This document shows, one piece after another, positions 9,260 through 17,101 of a DNA stretch of 64,000 bases. This DNA is from Streptomyces niveus (GTDB lineage: Bacteria; Actinomycetota; Actinomycetes; Streptomycetales; Streptomycetaceae). Position numbers and translations under genes: made by a program. The stretch spans positions 1 to 64,000 of the forward strand of contig NZ_MDCR01000114.1 of NCBI RefSeq assembly GCF_001723055.1, given 5' to 3'. The notes beneath the pieces are model-generated. The model was not told where the DNA came from, did no database searches, and saw only the letters and a list, made by a program, of their open reading frames with translations. Positions within the stretch are counted from its first letter, which is position 1, and the number at the start of each line of letters is the position of its first letter.

Positions 9260-9299
9260 GTGGCCGACGCTCTCGGTGCGCGATTGACACGCGCGCACC

Positions 9300-9321
9300 G
9301 AGATGTGAACGAGGTGTGCCC
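9300..9321 (-). promoter_or_regulatory. Putative PHO box (two 11-bp direct repeats) upstream of pstC
   Basis: Read on the minus strand, GGGCACACCTC and GTTCACATCTC lie head to tail with no gap and agree at 8 of 11 positions. The second unit closely matches the Streptomyces PhoP direct-repeat unit GTTCACC-type consensus. Position, about 40 bp upstream of the pstC start, fits activation by PhoP. Only two units are clear and no binding data exist. Confidence 0.55.
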
Positions 9322-9849
9322 TAAGGGCAACTTCCCGTAACTTCCACCATGTCGGTCAGCAGGGCCCGGAACCTCTGCCAGGCCGCGCGGCAGGTCGAGT
9401 GCCGCTCGTAGGGGCGCGCGGAGACGGCGACGACGCCGCCTGCCGCGTCACGTAATAACCACATCCAGCCGTTGCCTCCCGCCGTGTGCTGTACGGCGCC
9501 GGCCAGTTCCGCGTGATCGCGGCACAGCGTCTCGAAGGCGCTGCGGCAGTGGCCGTACTCCCCGTACGGCCGCGCGGAGACGGCGACGACGCGCCCGTTC
9601 TGGGCGACCACCCGCCAGCTGTACGCGCCGTCGGCGTCGACGTCGATACGGCAGCGGGCCCCACCGGTGTCCGGTCTCTCCCCACCGTCCGCGCCGTCCA
9701 CGTCCTTGGTAACCGTCATGTCGAGATTCCACCCCCGCCGCCCCATCGGGAAGCGGGGCGGCAGGCGCAACTTAGTGAGACGGACGTGACACAGGACGTC
9801 ACAAACCCGACAGCGCCGCCGGGTTTCATGACGAAGTTGCCCTTAGGGC
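9318..9849. repeat. Element framed by a perfect 17-bp inverted repeat
   Basis: The 17 bases at 9318-9334 (GCCCTAAGGGCAACTTC) recur exactly in inverted orientation at 9833-9849. They bracket about 500 bp holding only the DUF1508-type gene, and the left copy contains its stop codon. Each copy has an internal GCCC-TAA-GGGC mini-hairpin. I see no flanking target duplication and no transposase, so it could be a non-autonomous mobile element, a pair of protein-binding sites, or paired terminators. Confidence 0.6.
9321..9719 (-). CDS. Small YegP/DUF1508-type tandem-repeat protein
   Basis: A protein of 132 residues from the ATG at 9719 (a TTG at 9770 is also open but has poorer context). It consists of two similar repeats. 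Repeat 1 reads YSWRVVAQNGRVVAVSARPY then CRSAFE; repeat 2 reads WMWLLRDAAGGVVAVSARPY then CRAAWQRF. The pattern W-x-L/V-x(n)-G-x-VVA-S-x-x-Y followed by a helix is that of DUF1508 (YegP-like) proteins, small alpha/beta proteins of unknown function. The gene lies inside the 17-bp inverted repeat, and its TAG stop lies in the left repeat copy immediately beside the PHO-box-like sequence of pstC. It is monocistronic. Confidence 0.7.
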   Translation of the reverse strand: MTVTKDVDGADGGERPDTGGARCRIDVDADGAYSWRVVAQNGRVVAVSARPYGEYGHCRSAFETLCRDHAELAGAVQHTAGGNGWMWLLRDAAGGVVAVSARPYERHSTCRAAWQRFRALLTDMVEVTGSCP

Positions 9850-10025
9850 GCCCGCAGTACACCGGAGGCAAGCCCTTTCACCGTGCGGCGCCCGACCGCC
9901 GCGCCCGACGGCCGCGCCGACGTCCGGCGCCCGACGTCCGAGCGTCGGCCGACTCACCTGGGTCGCGTTTTCTACAGTGTTGTAGATTTTGATCAGTCAT
10001 TACCTTCGAGCACCAGGAGAAGATC
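9720..10025. promoter_or_regulatory. 306-bp divergent intergenic region between the DUF1508-type gene and terD
   Basis: It holds the right copy of the 17-bp inverted repeat (9833-9849), a GC-rich stretch with clustered CGCCCGAC-like words (about 9888-9950), and an AT-rich palindrome (9971-9986) just before terD. It must contain promoters for both divergent genes. No other coding sequence is evident. Confidence 0.5.
9971..9986. promoter_or_regulatory. Palindromic operator candidate upstream of terD
   Basis: TCTACA-GTGT-TGTAGA is a perfect 6-bp inverted repeat with a 4-bp spacer, in an AT-rich island 39 bp before the terD start, where a repressor would cover the promoter. The TACA-N-TGTA shape resembles operators of several winged-helix repressors, but I cannot assign the regulator. 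Confidence 0.45.
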
Positions 10026-10601
10026 GTGGGAGTTTCCCTCTCCAAAGGCGGCAACGTTTCGCTCAGCAAGGAGGCCCCGGGCCTGACGGCGGTGCTCATC
10101 GGTCTGGGCTGGGACGCGCGCAGCACGACCGGCGCCGACTTCGACCTCGACGCGAGCGCGCTGCTCGTCAACGCGGCCGGCAAGGTCCCCTCCGACCAGC
10201 ACTTCATCTTCTACAACAACCTGAAGAGCCCCGACGGTTCGGTCGAGCACACCGGTGACAACCTGACCGGTGAGGGCGAGGGCGACGACGAGTCGCTGAA
10301 GGTCAACCTCGCGGGTGTCCCCGCCGACGTCGACAAGATCGTCTTCCCGGTCTCGATCCACGAGGCCGAGTCCCGCGGCCAGAGCTTCGGCCAGGTCCGC
10401 AACGCGTTCATCCGCGTGGTGAACCAGGACGGCGGCGCCGAACTGGCCCGCTACGACCTCACCGAGGACGCCTCGACGGAGACCGCGATGGTCTTCGGCG
10501 AGCTGTACCGCAACGGCGCGGAGTGGAAGTTCCGCGCCGTGGGCCAGGGTTACGCCTCCGGCCTCTCCGGTATCGCGACGGACTTCGGCGTCGGTGTCTG
10601 A
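10026..10601 (+). CDS. terD: TerD-family stress/tellurium-resistance protein
   Basis: A 191-residue cytoplasmic protein starting at a GTG with AGGAGA 8 bases upstream. It is TerD-like over its whole length. [19 protein letters not shown] is the family start, [10 protein letters not shown] and [22 protein letters not shown] carry the acidic calcium-binding loops, and [13 protein letters not shown] and [20 protein letters not shown] are conserved family blocks. TerD proteins bind calcium and are linked to tellurite, oxidative and other envelope stress; Streptomyces genomes carry many copies. The gene is single, is followed by a strong hairpin and is preceded by a palindrome, so it looks independently regulated. 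Confidence 0.93.
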   Translation: MGVSLSKGGNVSLSKEAPGLTAVLIGLGWDARSTTGADFDLDASALLVNAAGKVPSDQHFIFYNNLKSPDGSVEHTGDNLTGEGEGDDESLKVNLAGVPADVDKIVFPVSIHEAESRGQSFGQVRNAFIRVVNQDGGAELARYDLTEDASTETAMVFGELYRNGAEWKFRAVGQGYASGLSGIATDFGVGV

Positions 10602-10635
10602 CCCACGCACCACCTCGCGGGGGGCCGCCCTCGCA

Positions 10636-10674
10636 CCGACGGCGCCGCGGGGAGCGTTCCCGCGGCGCCGTCGG
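10636..10674. terminator. Strong bidirectional hairpin between terD and the convergent gene
   Basis: A perfect 16-bp stem (10636-10651 with 10659-10674) and a 7-nt loop sit between two convergent genes, 35 bp after the terD stop and 30 bp from the stop of the gene on the other strand. It should terminate in both directions. Confidence 0.75.
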
Positions 10675-10703
10675 CCGTTCGTCAACCCGTCCGGGCCGTA
10701 CGC

Positions 10704-12986
10704 CTATTGAGCGGCGGTCCCTGCTTTGCGGCGGCGCATCCACCACACCAGCGCCCCGCCGAGCGCGACGATCGCGACGGCGATGGCCGAGATGAGTCCG
10801 ACAGGGGTGCCGGAGCCGGTGTCGGCGAGATCGCCGTCGGGCTCCTTGCCCGTGACGGGGTCGGACGGTTCGCCGCCGGCGGACGAGGGGTCCGGTGCCG
10901 GGGACGACGGTTCGCCGTCGCCGGGGTCGGCCGGCTTCGTGGGACTCGGCGTGGGATCGGGCTTCGAACCCGGGTTCTCACCCGCGGTGTTGCCGCCGAG
11001 GAAGAGCGTGCCGTCCCTCTCCGCGTCGTTCGTCATCGCCTTGACCGAGGTGTCCTTGGTACGCGGCAGATAGCGGTGCTCGGAGCGGAACTGTTCGGCG
11101 CTGACGTTCTTCTTGGGCGCCTTGGACATGTCGACGCCACCGACGATGTAGATCATCGTGCCGCCCGCCGTCGGGACGTCGTACTGGAACTCCCCCTCGG
11201 TGTAGATCTTCCGGTACTCCTGGAACAGCTCGTTCTTGTCCCACTTCTCGTTCGGCGCGCGCAGCGGCCACTTCGAGACGTCGTTGCTGTTGATGACGGA
11301 GCGGTAGTCCGTGGGCGCCTCGGCGTCCTGCTGGCGTACGAACTCCGCGGCGACCCGGGCGTTGTAGACGCGGCGCAGGTCCGCGTACTGCGGCTCGGTG
11401 TTGATCTGCTTCTCGACCGCCGGGACGATCATGGCGTCGATCACCGTCTGCGCGGCCGCGGTCTCCGCCTCGTCCGGGGTGCAGATCGGCTCACCGGGGC
11501 CGGGCGTCGACGTGGTCTGCGCGGTGGACTTCAGCCGCAGCGGGGCGTCGAGGATGTAGATGCCGCCGTCCTGCTCGCGTACCTGGGCGGGCTTGGGCTC
11601 GATCCAGTTGCGCAGACCCGGCATGCACGGCTTGCCGTCCTCCTTGGGCAGCGCGGCCCAGTAGCGGCGGCCGAGGTCGGTCTTGGGGTCCATGGCCCGG
11701 TAGAAGTCGTGCTTCATCCGGAGGTCGGCCTCCAGCAGGACCCGTCCGGCGTCGGTCGTGCCGAACTTGGCGTCCATGATGCGGTCGGGCTCGTCCGGGT
11801 TGAGGTTGACCCAGAACTTGTCCGGTGTCAGGGCCAGCCAGGTGAGGAACGAGTCGGAGATCAGCTGGGCCTTGGCCTTGCCGCCCCAGCCGGTGTTCTC
11901 CTCCGGGTCCTCCTTCGCGCTGAACGCGTAGTCGACGCCCTTGCCCTTGACGGGCTTGCCCACGTACTGGAGTTCCAGGGTGGAGAAGTCCACCCCGCCC
12001 GGACCGCGCAGCGCGTTCGCCGCACCGGGCACGCCGCGCGCGGCCTCGATCTGGCGGCGCATGGTCTCCGGCGTCGGCTGCGACCGGTTGATCATGTCGG
12101 CGCCACCGGTCCTGGCCCCCGGCTGTCCCGGGGGTGTCATCAGTCCGTTGCCCTGCTTGTACGGGCTGCCGCCGGCCGGCGGGCGCTCATTGGCCGAGGA
12201 CAGGTGCTGGTACGTGGTGACGGTCCGGTTCGGCGCGTTGGTGCGCAGTTCCTGGACGAACTTGGTCGTGCCGGACTTCTGCGGCTGGCCGTGGACGATG
12301 GTGTAACGGGAGCCGTTCCACTTCGGGTCCTTGGACCAGGCACGGTCCTTCGGCGCCTGCGCCGGGTCGTGCTTGCCGTTGGACTTGATCTCGACGATGT
12401 GGTTGGTGCGCTTGTTGTAGGCGTCGAGGGTGCGCTTGTACTCCTTGCCGGTGTCGGGGTCCTTGAAGGTGACCTCCTTCTGGCAGATCCAGTCCGGACC
12501 CACCAGCCCCATGTCCCGCACGACCTTCGCCTCGAAGGCCTTGCCGCGCGGGTCGTGGCCGGAGGGCGGTATGTACGCCTCCCGCAGCCAGGTCCCGAAG
12601 TCGGACCACCGGTCGGGGTACTTGGTGCGCGCCCGCTCCCAGTACGCGTAGACGCGCTCCTTCGTCCCCTTCTTGTAGTCGTCCGGGTCGTCGCTGACTT
12701 CACCGGGCTCCGGCGCGGGAAGGCCGTCCCACTGGAGGCCGCTGTTGACGTAGTCGTAGGTGTCCCACAGTGACTTCACGCGGGAGGCGTCTCCGGCGGG
12801 CAGACCCCCCGGGCGCACGCCGGATATCTTGTACAGCTCGTCGCAGCGGATGTCCGGCTTCGGCGCGGCGCCGGCCGTTCCCGTCAGCGCCGGCAGCGCG
12901 CCGAAGGACAGCACGGCGGCACCGGCGACGGCGACGACGGCACGCATCAGCGCACGCGGACGTCCGTGTCTGGTCGAATGGTTCAC
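10704..12986 (-). CDS. Sortase-anchored secreted protein with PD-(D/E)xK-like nuclease signature
   Basis: A 760-residue protein from the GTG at 12986 (GGGGGAAA upstream). A signal peptide (about residues 12-41) leads to a large extracellular part. Near the C terminus a Pro/Ser/Asp stalk precedes LADTG (about residues 720-724), a helix and an RRRK tail, so it should be fixed to the cell wall by a class E sortase. Around residues 148-203 the pattern GKAFEAKVVRDMG, then TLDAYNKRTNHIVEIKS, puts Glu152, Asp188, Glu199 and Lys201 in the order and spacing of the E...D...ExK active site of PD-(D/E)xK nucleases, as in REase-type polymorphic toxins. The remaining region (about residues 300-700) is unknown to me. 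Activity is inference; the architecture is directly visible. It appears monocistronic. Confidence 0.7.
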   Translation of the reverse strand: MNHSTRHGRPRALMRAVVAVAGAAVLSFGALPALTGTAGAAPKPDIRCDELYKISGVRPGGLPAGDASRVKSLWDTYDYVNSGLQWDGLPAPEPGEVSDDPDDYKKGTKERVYAYWERARTKYPDRWSDFGTWLREAYIPPSGHDPRGKAFEAKVVRDMGLVGPDWICQKEVTFKDPDTGKEYKRTLDAYNKRTNHIVEIKSNGKHDPAQAPKDRAWSKDPKWNGSRYTIVHGQPQKSGTTKFVQELRTNAPNRTVTTYQHLSSANERPPAGGSPYKQGNGLMTPPGQPGARTGGADMINRSQPTPETMRRQIEAARGVPGAANALRGPGGVDFSTLELQYVGKPVKGKGVDYAFSAKEDPEENTGWGGKAKAQLISDSFLTWLALTPDKFWVNLNPDEPDRIMDAKFGTTDAGRVLLEADLRMKHDFYRAMDPKTDLGRRYWAALPKEDGKPCMPGLRNWIEPKPAQVREQDGGIYILDAPLRLKSTAQTTSTPGPGEPICTPDEAETAAAQTVIDAMIVPAVEKQINTEPQYADLRRVYNARVAAEFVRQQDAEAPTDYRSVINSNDVSKWPLRAPNEKWDKNELFQEYRKIYTEGEFQYDVPTAGGTMIYIVGGVDMSKAPKKNVSAEQFRSEHRYLPRTKDTSVKAMTNDAERDGTLFLGGNTAGENPGSKPDPTPSPTKPADPGDGEPSSPAPDPSSAGGEPSDPVTGKEPDGDLADTGSGTPVGLISAIAVAIVALGGALVWWMRRRKAGTAAQ

Positions 12987-13189
12987 GTCGGTTTCCCCCG
13001 GGGACCCCGTTCAGGCGGTCCTCGCGCGGCCCCTGGGCCCCCGTGGTCGATCGGGGCCGGCGAGACCCACCAACATAGGACTGTCATGTACGGGACGTCC
13101 CGCCGACACGCGCGGGCGACATGTTCCAACTCCCTTTGCTCACATGGTCTTTACGCGGGTGCTGGTACAGGCGGTTAGAGTCGCGCGGT

Positions 13190-13732
13190 ATGGAACGCGG
13201 TGAGGAGTTCGAGGACGAGGACGCGTATCTGGCCGACCAGGAACGCCAGCACGCGGCGGACCGGCTGCGCGGCGACAACCCCGTCCTGCGCAAATGGCTG
13301 GCCGCGCGGCGGGCGGCGTTTCCCGCGTGGGCGGAGCGGGCGCGGGCGTACGGGGCGTGGGACTTCGGCGCCGAGTCGGTCGACCGGCTCGAAGAGCTGA
13401 TCCGCGCCACCTTCAGTTCCCACGAGGACGCGCGGGCGCACGAGGACAGCCCCTTCATGCTTGTCGCGGCCTGGTATCTGGGCGAGGTGCACAACCGCGT
13501 CTGCGGCACCGTGTGGCAGCTCCATCCCGACGCGGCGTCGTTCCCGCCGTACACGGTGCGGCCGTTCGTGACGATCCCCTGGGAGCGGAAGGCCGAGTAC
13601 GCGGACGAGGAAGGCGTCGAGGACGACGCACGCCCGCTGTACGGACCGGTCAACGGGATCTGCCGGCTGTTCACGTGGGGACCGGACCGGCGTCTGCGCG
13701 ACGACATGAAGCGGTACGAGCCCTCGGCGTAG
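13190..13732 (+). CDS. Conserved hypothetical protein
   Basis: A 180-residue protein from the ATG at 13190; the frame opens 23 codons earlier, but that stretch has non-coding composition and looks like promoter. It is acidic and aromatic-rich (for example ERGEEFEDEDAYLADQERQ, AWYLGEVHN, RPFVTIPWERKAEYADEEG, YGPVNGICRLFTWGP), with no signal peptide or membrane segment, so it is probably cytoplasmic. I do not recognise a domain. It converges on the ApbE gene with only 12 bp between the stops and is divergent from the sortase-anchored protein gene. Confidence 0.7.
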   Translation: MERGEEFEDEDAYLADQERQHAADRLRGDNPVLRKWLAARRAAFPAWAERARAYGAWDFGAESVDRLEELIRATFSSHEDARAHEDSPFMLVAAWYLGEVHNRVCGTVWQLHPDAASFPPYTVRPFVTIPWERKAEYADEEGVEDDARPLYGPVNGICRLFTWGPDRRLRDDMKRYEPSA

Positions 13733-13744
13733 CGCCGGGCATCG

Positions 13745-14479
13745 TCAGGCCGCGGCGCGTACGGAGGGGAATCCGGGCGTGCGCAGTACCCGGCGCTTCT
13801 CGTCCACCGCGAACACCTCGCAGCCGTCCCTCGACGCGGCCCATCCGACGCCCCGCGCGCCCATCGCGAACGCCGCCGTCGCGGTGGCGTCCGCCTCGGT
13901 CAGGGACGGGGCGACGACCGTGAGGCTGAGCAGGCCGGTGGCGGGGCGGCCGGTGCGGGCGTCGAGGATGTGGTCGCCGCGCTCGTACCGGGCGGAGGTG
14001 GCCACCGCGCCGTCGGTGATCTCCAGTGCCGCGCAGAGCCGGTCGGCGTGTTCGGGGTGGCGTACGCCGACGCGCCAGGGCCCGCCGGCCGCGACGACGT
14101 CGCCGCCGGCGTTCACGCAGTACCGAGTGGCGCCGGCGGCCGACAGCAGTTCCGCCGCCTTCTGCACCGACCAGCCCTTCACCACCGCGCAGGGGTCGAG
14201 GCCGCGCCCCGGCAGCCGGGCGTCGAACGCGCCGCCGGTGGCGAGCCGGTAGTGCTCGCACAGGCCGAGGATCTCCGCCAGTTCCGGGCTGACGGCACCG
14301 GCCGGGATCTCGCCCCGGTCCAGCGCGGACACCTCGCTGTCGGGCCTGAACGGGCTGAAGCGCGCGTCGACTTCGCGCAGCCAGGCGAACACCTCGTCCG
14401 CGGCGGTCTCCGGCGCACCGGCCCCCTCGTCGACGCGCACCGAGACGGGGAAGCCCATGACGTGCTCGACCCGCAGCAC
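13745..14479 (-). CDS. apbE: FAD:protein FMN transferase (ApbE family)
   Basis: A 244-residue ApbE-type flavin transferase that uses FAD to attach FMN covalently to a Thr in a D-x-x-(S/T)-G-A-T motif of partner proteins. Visible signatures are FSPFRPDSEVSALDRG near the start, TGGAFDARLPGRGLDPCAVVKGWSVQKAA, the NAGGDV glycine motif, and GDHILDARTGRPATGL with the metal-binding Asp and Thr. There is no signal peptide, and it is somewhat short for the family (typically about 280-350 residues). It is the last gene of a minus-strand operon with a stop-to-start gap of 1 bp. Its obvious substrate is the FMN-binding protein encoded just before it. Confidence 0.93.
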   Translation of the reverse strand: MLRVEHVMGFPVSVRVDEGAGAPETAADEVFAWLREVDARFSPFRPDSEVSALDRGEIPAGAVSPELAEILGLCEHYRLATGGAFDARLPGRGLDPCAVVKGWSVQKAAELLSAAGATRYCVNAGGDVVAAGGPWRVGVRHPEHADRLCAALEITDGAVATSARYERGDHILDARTGRPATGLLSLTVVAPSLTEADATATAAFAMGARGVGWAASRDGCEVFAVDEKRRVLRTPGFPSVRAAA

Positions 14480-14480
14480 C

Positions 14481-14900
14481 TCAGGCGCCCCTCGCGTCGA
14501 TGGCGGCCTGGAGCGACTCCCGGTACCCGTCGCTGGTGATCGTGGCGCCGGTGACCGTGTCGATGTCGGCGCTCTGCGCTTCGAGCGTCTCCTCGATCAG
14601 GGTCGGTACGGCGGCGGTGGTCTGCGGGTGGTCGGGCTGTCGCAGCAGGCGTACGGCGCTGATCCGCTCGCCCTCGAAGGTCACCTCGACCTCCACCGGG
14701 CCCTTCTCGGTGGAGACGGTGGAGCCACGGACCACCAGCGGGGCGGTGGCGCCGGACTCCCCGTCCGGATCGGGCGGGTTGACCGGCGGGGCCGGTACCG
14801 GGGGCGCCGTCTCGGCGCTCGTGCCGAGGGACGGTTCGTAGCGCCACAGCGGGATCACCGCGGCGACGGTCAGTGCCAGGACGGGCAGGACTCGCTTCAT
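14481..14900 (-). CDS. Secreted/membrane-anchored FMN-binding domain protein
   Basis: A 139-residue protein with an N-terminal hydrophobic segment (KRVLPVLALTVAAVIPLW) that can act as signal anchor, a Pro-rich linker (about residues 30-50) and a compact FMN-binding domain. The motif Asp114-Thr-Val-Thr-Gly-Ala-Thr120 is the ApbE flavinylation site, with Thr120 as the predicted FMN attachment residue, followed by ITSDGYRESLQAAI. It should carry covalent FMN outside the membrane and pass electrons to or from the flavocytochrome encoded 12 bp upstream. It lies between that gene and apbE, so substrate, modifying enzyme and electron partner are made together. Confidence 0.92.
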   Translation of the reverse strand: MKRVLPVLALTVAAVIPLWRYEPSLGTSAETAPPVPAPPVNPPDPDGESGATAPLVVRGSTVSTEKGPVEVEVTFEGERISAVRLLRQPDHPQTTAAVPTLIEETLEAQSADIDTVTGATITSDGYRESLQAAIDARGA

Positions 14901-14912
14901 CGTCTTCCCCCT

Positions 14913-16250
14913 CTATCCGGCCAGGCTGAAACGCTCGGCGTGGATCTGCCGCCTGGGCACGGCCAGTTGACGCAAGGAGCGCAGCACCGCCGTGGTCATG
15001 CCGGGCGGTCCGCACACATAGACGTCCCGGTCGGCGATGTCCGGTACGAGCAGGGCCAGTTCGTGCGGGGCCAGCTTGTCCGGGGCGGCCGGCCCGGTGA
15101 TCAGGTGCAGTTGGGCGCCCTTGGCGTGGGCCAGTTCGGTCAGCTCCTCGTACAGGACCGCGTCCCGGTCGGTGGCGACGCGGTAGATGAGCACGACGTG
15201 GCCGTGCAGTTCCTCAAGCAGCGCGCGGACGGGGGTGATGCCGACGCCTCCGGCGACGAGCAGGGTGTCCTGTCGGGTGCGGTGCATCGTGGTGAACGCG
15301 CCGTACGGGCCCTCCGCGAACACCCGGGTGCCGACCTTGAGTTGGCGCAGCGCCGCCGTGCCGTCGCCGGCGGTCTTGACGGTGAGCCTGAGCCGGTCGC
15401 CGTCGGGGGCCGCCGAGAGCGAGAAGGGGTTCGCCTGCCACCAGCGGTCCCTCGTCAGGAACCGCCAGAGGAAGAACTGGCCGGCGCGGGCGGGCAGCCG
15501 GTCCAGGTGGCGGCCGGTGACGTAGATCGAGACGACGTGGTCGGACTCGGGGACGACGGCCGTCACCCGCAGCCTGTGGCGCAGGTTGCGCCACAGGGGC
15601 AGGACGAGGCGGCCGACGAGGACCGAGGTGAGGGCGACGCCCCACAGGGTGTACCAGTACGCCGTGGCGATGGGCGACGCGGTGAAGGTGGAGCCCGCCG
15701 CGACCTGGTGGGTGAAGGCCAGCACCACCGCGAGATAGGTGTAGAAGTGGATGAAGTGCCAGGTCTCGTACGCCAGTCGGCGGCGGGCGTAGCGGGCCGA
15801 GACGGCGCCAACCAGGATGATCAGGGCCATCGCGACGACGGCGCGCAGCACCCCCTCGACGGTCTCGGCGAGGTCGACCAGCTGGTCGACCGGGCCCATC
15901 GACGACGACTGGGCGTAGCCGAAGACGATGAACACGCCGTGCGCGAGCAGCAGCCACAGCAGGCCGAAGCCGACCCACCGGTGCCAGGAGGTCAGCCGGT
16001 CCATGCCGATACGGCGGTCGAAGAACGGCAGCCGGGCGACGAGCAGCAGTTGGAAGGCCATCAGCAGGGCCGCGTAGAGCCCGGCCAGCCGCCCGAGCAG
16101 GACGAGGGCGTTCGACGCGAACCCCGCCCGGACGAAGAACACGCTCACCACGATCACGTTGGCGGCGAACAGGGCGTACAGACCGGCGCGGGCCACCACT
16201 TGGGGGCGGACCGGCGTGGGAGGCGGCTGGACACGTTGGACGGTCGTCAC
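14913..16250 (-). CDS. Ferric-reductase-like transmembrane flavocytochrome
   Basis: A 445-residue protein from the GTG at 16250, chosen because AAGGAG lies 9 bases upstream; the frame is open 27 codons further. The N-terminal half has about six helices with paired histidines (SWHRWVGFGLLWLLLAHG, then ETWHFIHFYTYLAVVLAFTH) expected to bind two b-type hemes. The C-terminal half is a ferredoxin-reductase-type module: NPFSLSAAP binds FAD, VAGGVGITPVRALLEEL binds NAD(P), and VYVCGPPGMTTAV is the C-terminal nucleotide motif. It should move electrons from cytoplasmic NAD(P)H through heme to the outside, most likely to the FMN protein encoded next. The divergent two-component system may control it. 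Confidence 0.9.
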   Translation of the reverse strand: MTTVQRVQPPPTPVRPQVVARAGLYALFAANVIVVSVFFVRAGFASNALVLLGRLAGLYAALLMAFQLLLVARLPFFDRRIGMDRLTSWHRWVGFGLLWLLLAHGVFIVFGYAQSSSMGPVDQLVDLAETVEGVLRAVVAMALIILVGAVSARYARRRLAYETWHFIHFYTYLAVVLAFTHQVAAGSTFTASPIATAYWYTLWGVALTSVLVGRLVLPLWRNLRHRLRVTAVVPESDHVVSIYVTGRHLDRLPARAGQFFLWRFLTRDRWWQANPFSLSAAPDGDRLRLTVKTAGDGTAALRQLKVGTRVFAEGPYGAFTTMHRTRQDTLLVAGGVGITPVRALLEELHGHVVLIYRVATDRDAVLYEELTELAHAKGAQLHLITGPAAPDKLAPHELALLVPDIADRDVYVCGPPGMTTAVLRSLRQLAVPRRQIHAERFSLAG

Positions 16251-16402
16251 GGGCGGCGACTCCTTGATCGGTGTCTGGGAGTCCGAGCCTGCCTGCCGGG
16301 AGCTGTCGTTTTCCTGTCGGCGAACTTTCAACTGCTTATCGATATGGGCCGGGAGCCGTCCGGGCGTGGGGCGGCGGCGGGCGCGTACAGCACTATGGGT
16401 GG

Positions 16403-17101
16403 GTGGAAAAAGTGCGCCTTCTCGTCGTGGACGACGACCCGCCGATCGCCGATCTCGTGGCGACGGTCGCCCGGTACGAGGGCTGGGAGGCGGTCACCGC
16501 GCACACCGGCGAGGAGGCGCTGCTGCGGGCGGCGGAGTTCGGGCCGGACATCGTGGTGCTCGACCTGATGCTTCCGGGGCTGGACGGTTTCGCCGTGCTG
16601 GACCGGCTGCGGTCGTCCGGGACGATGGTGCCGGTGGTGTTCCTCACGGCGCGCGACGGTGTCTCCGACCGGGTCGCCGGGCTGACCCGGGGCGGCGACG
16701 ACTATCTCGTCAAGCCGTTCGCGGTCGAGGAGTTGATGGCCCGGCTGCGTACGGTGCTGCGCCGCAGCGCCGGGCCCGGTTTCCAGCGTTCCGTCCTGCG
16801 GGTCGCGGAGCTGACGATGGACGAGGACACGCGGGAGGTACGGCTCGGCGACCGGCTGCTGACGCTCACGCCCACCGAGTACGAGGTGCTGCGCTATCTG
16901 ATGCGCAAGTCGCCGACCGTGCTGACGAAGGCGCAGATCCTGGACCATGTGTGGGAGTACGGCTTCGGCGGCCGGTCCAACGTGGTGGAGCTGGTCATCA
17001 GCCGGCTGCGCCGCAAACTCGACGAGCCGGGTGACGGCGGCGCGCCGCTGATCCACACCGTGCGGGGCGTTGGGTACGTGGTGCGGGAGGTCGCCCGGTG
17101 A
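16403..17101 (+). CDS. OmpR/PhoB-family response regulator
   Basis: A 232-residue protein from the GTG at 16403; the frame is open further upstream, but the receiver fold starts here (EKVRLLVVDDDPPIADLV). Receiver features are the acidic DDD cluster, the phospho-acceptor Asp in VVLDLMLPG, the conserved Thr/Ser in VFLTARD and Lys in LVKPFAVEEL. The C-terminal winged helix has LTPTEYEVLRYLM, LDHVWEYGFGGRSNVVELVI and TVRGVGYVV. The stop overlaps the kinase start by GTGA. It is divergent from the flavocytochrome operon across a 152-bp gap, which suggests local control, but the signal is unknown. Confidence 0.92.
   Translation: MEKVRLLVVDDDPPIADLVATVARYEGWEAVTAHTGEEALLRAAEFGPDIVVLDLMLPGLDGFAVLDRLRSSGTMVPVVFLTARDGVSDRVAGLTRGGDDYLVKPFAVEELMARLRTVLRRSAGPGFQRSVLRVAELTMDEDTREVRLGDRLLTLTPTEYEVLRYLMRKSPTVLTKAQILDHVWEYGFGGRSNVVELVISRLRRKLDEPGDGGAPLIHTVRGVGYVVREVAR

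Noticed and set aside
9318-9849. Calling the inverted-repeat element an insertion sequence
   Set aside because: No transposase and no target-site duplication are visible, so only the repeat itself is reported.
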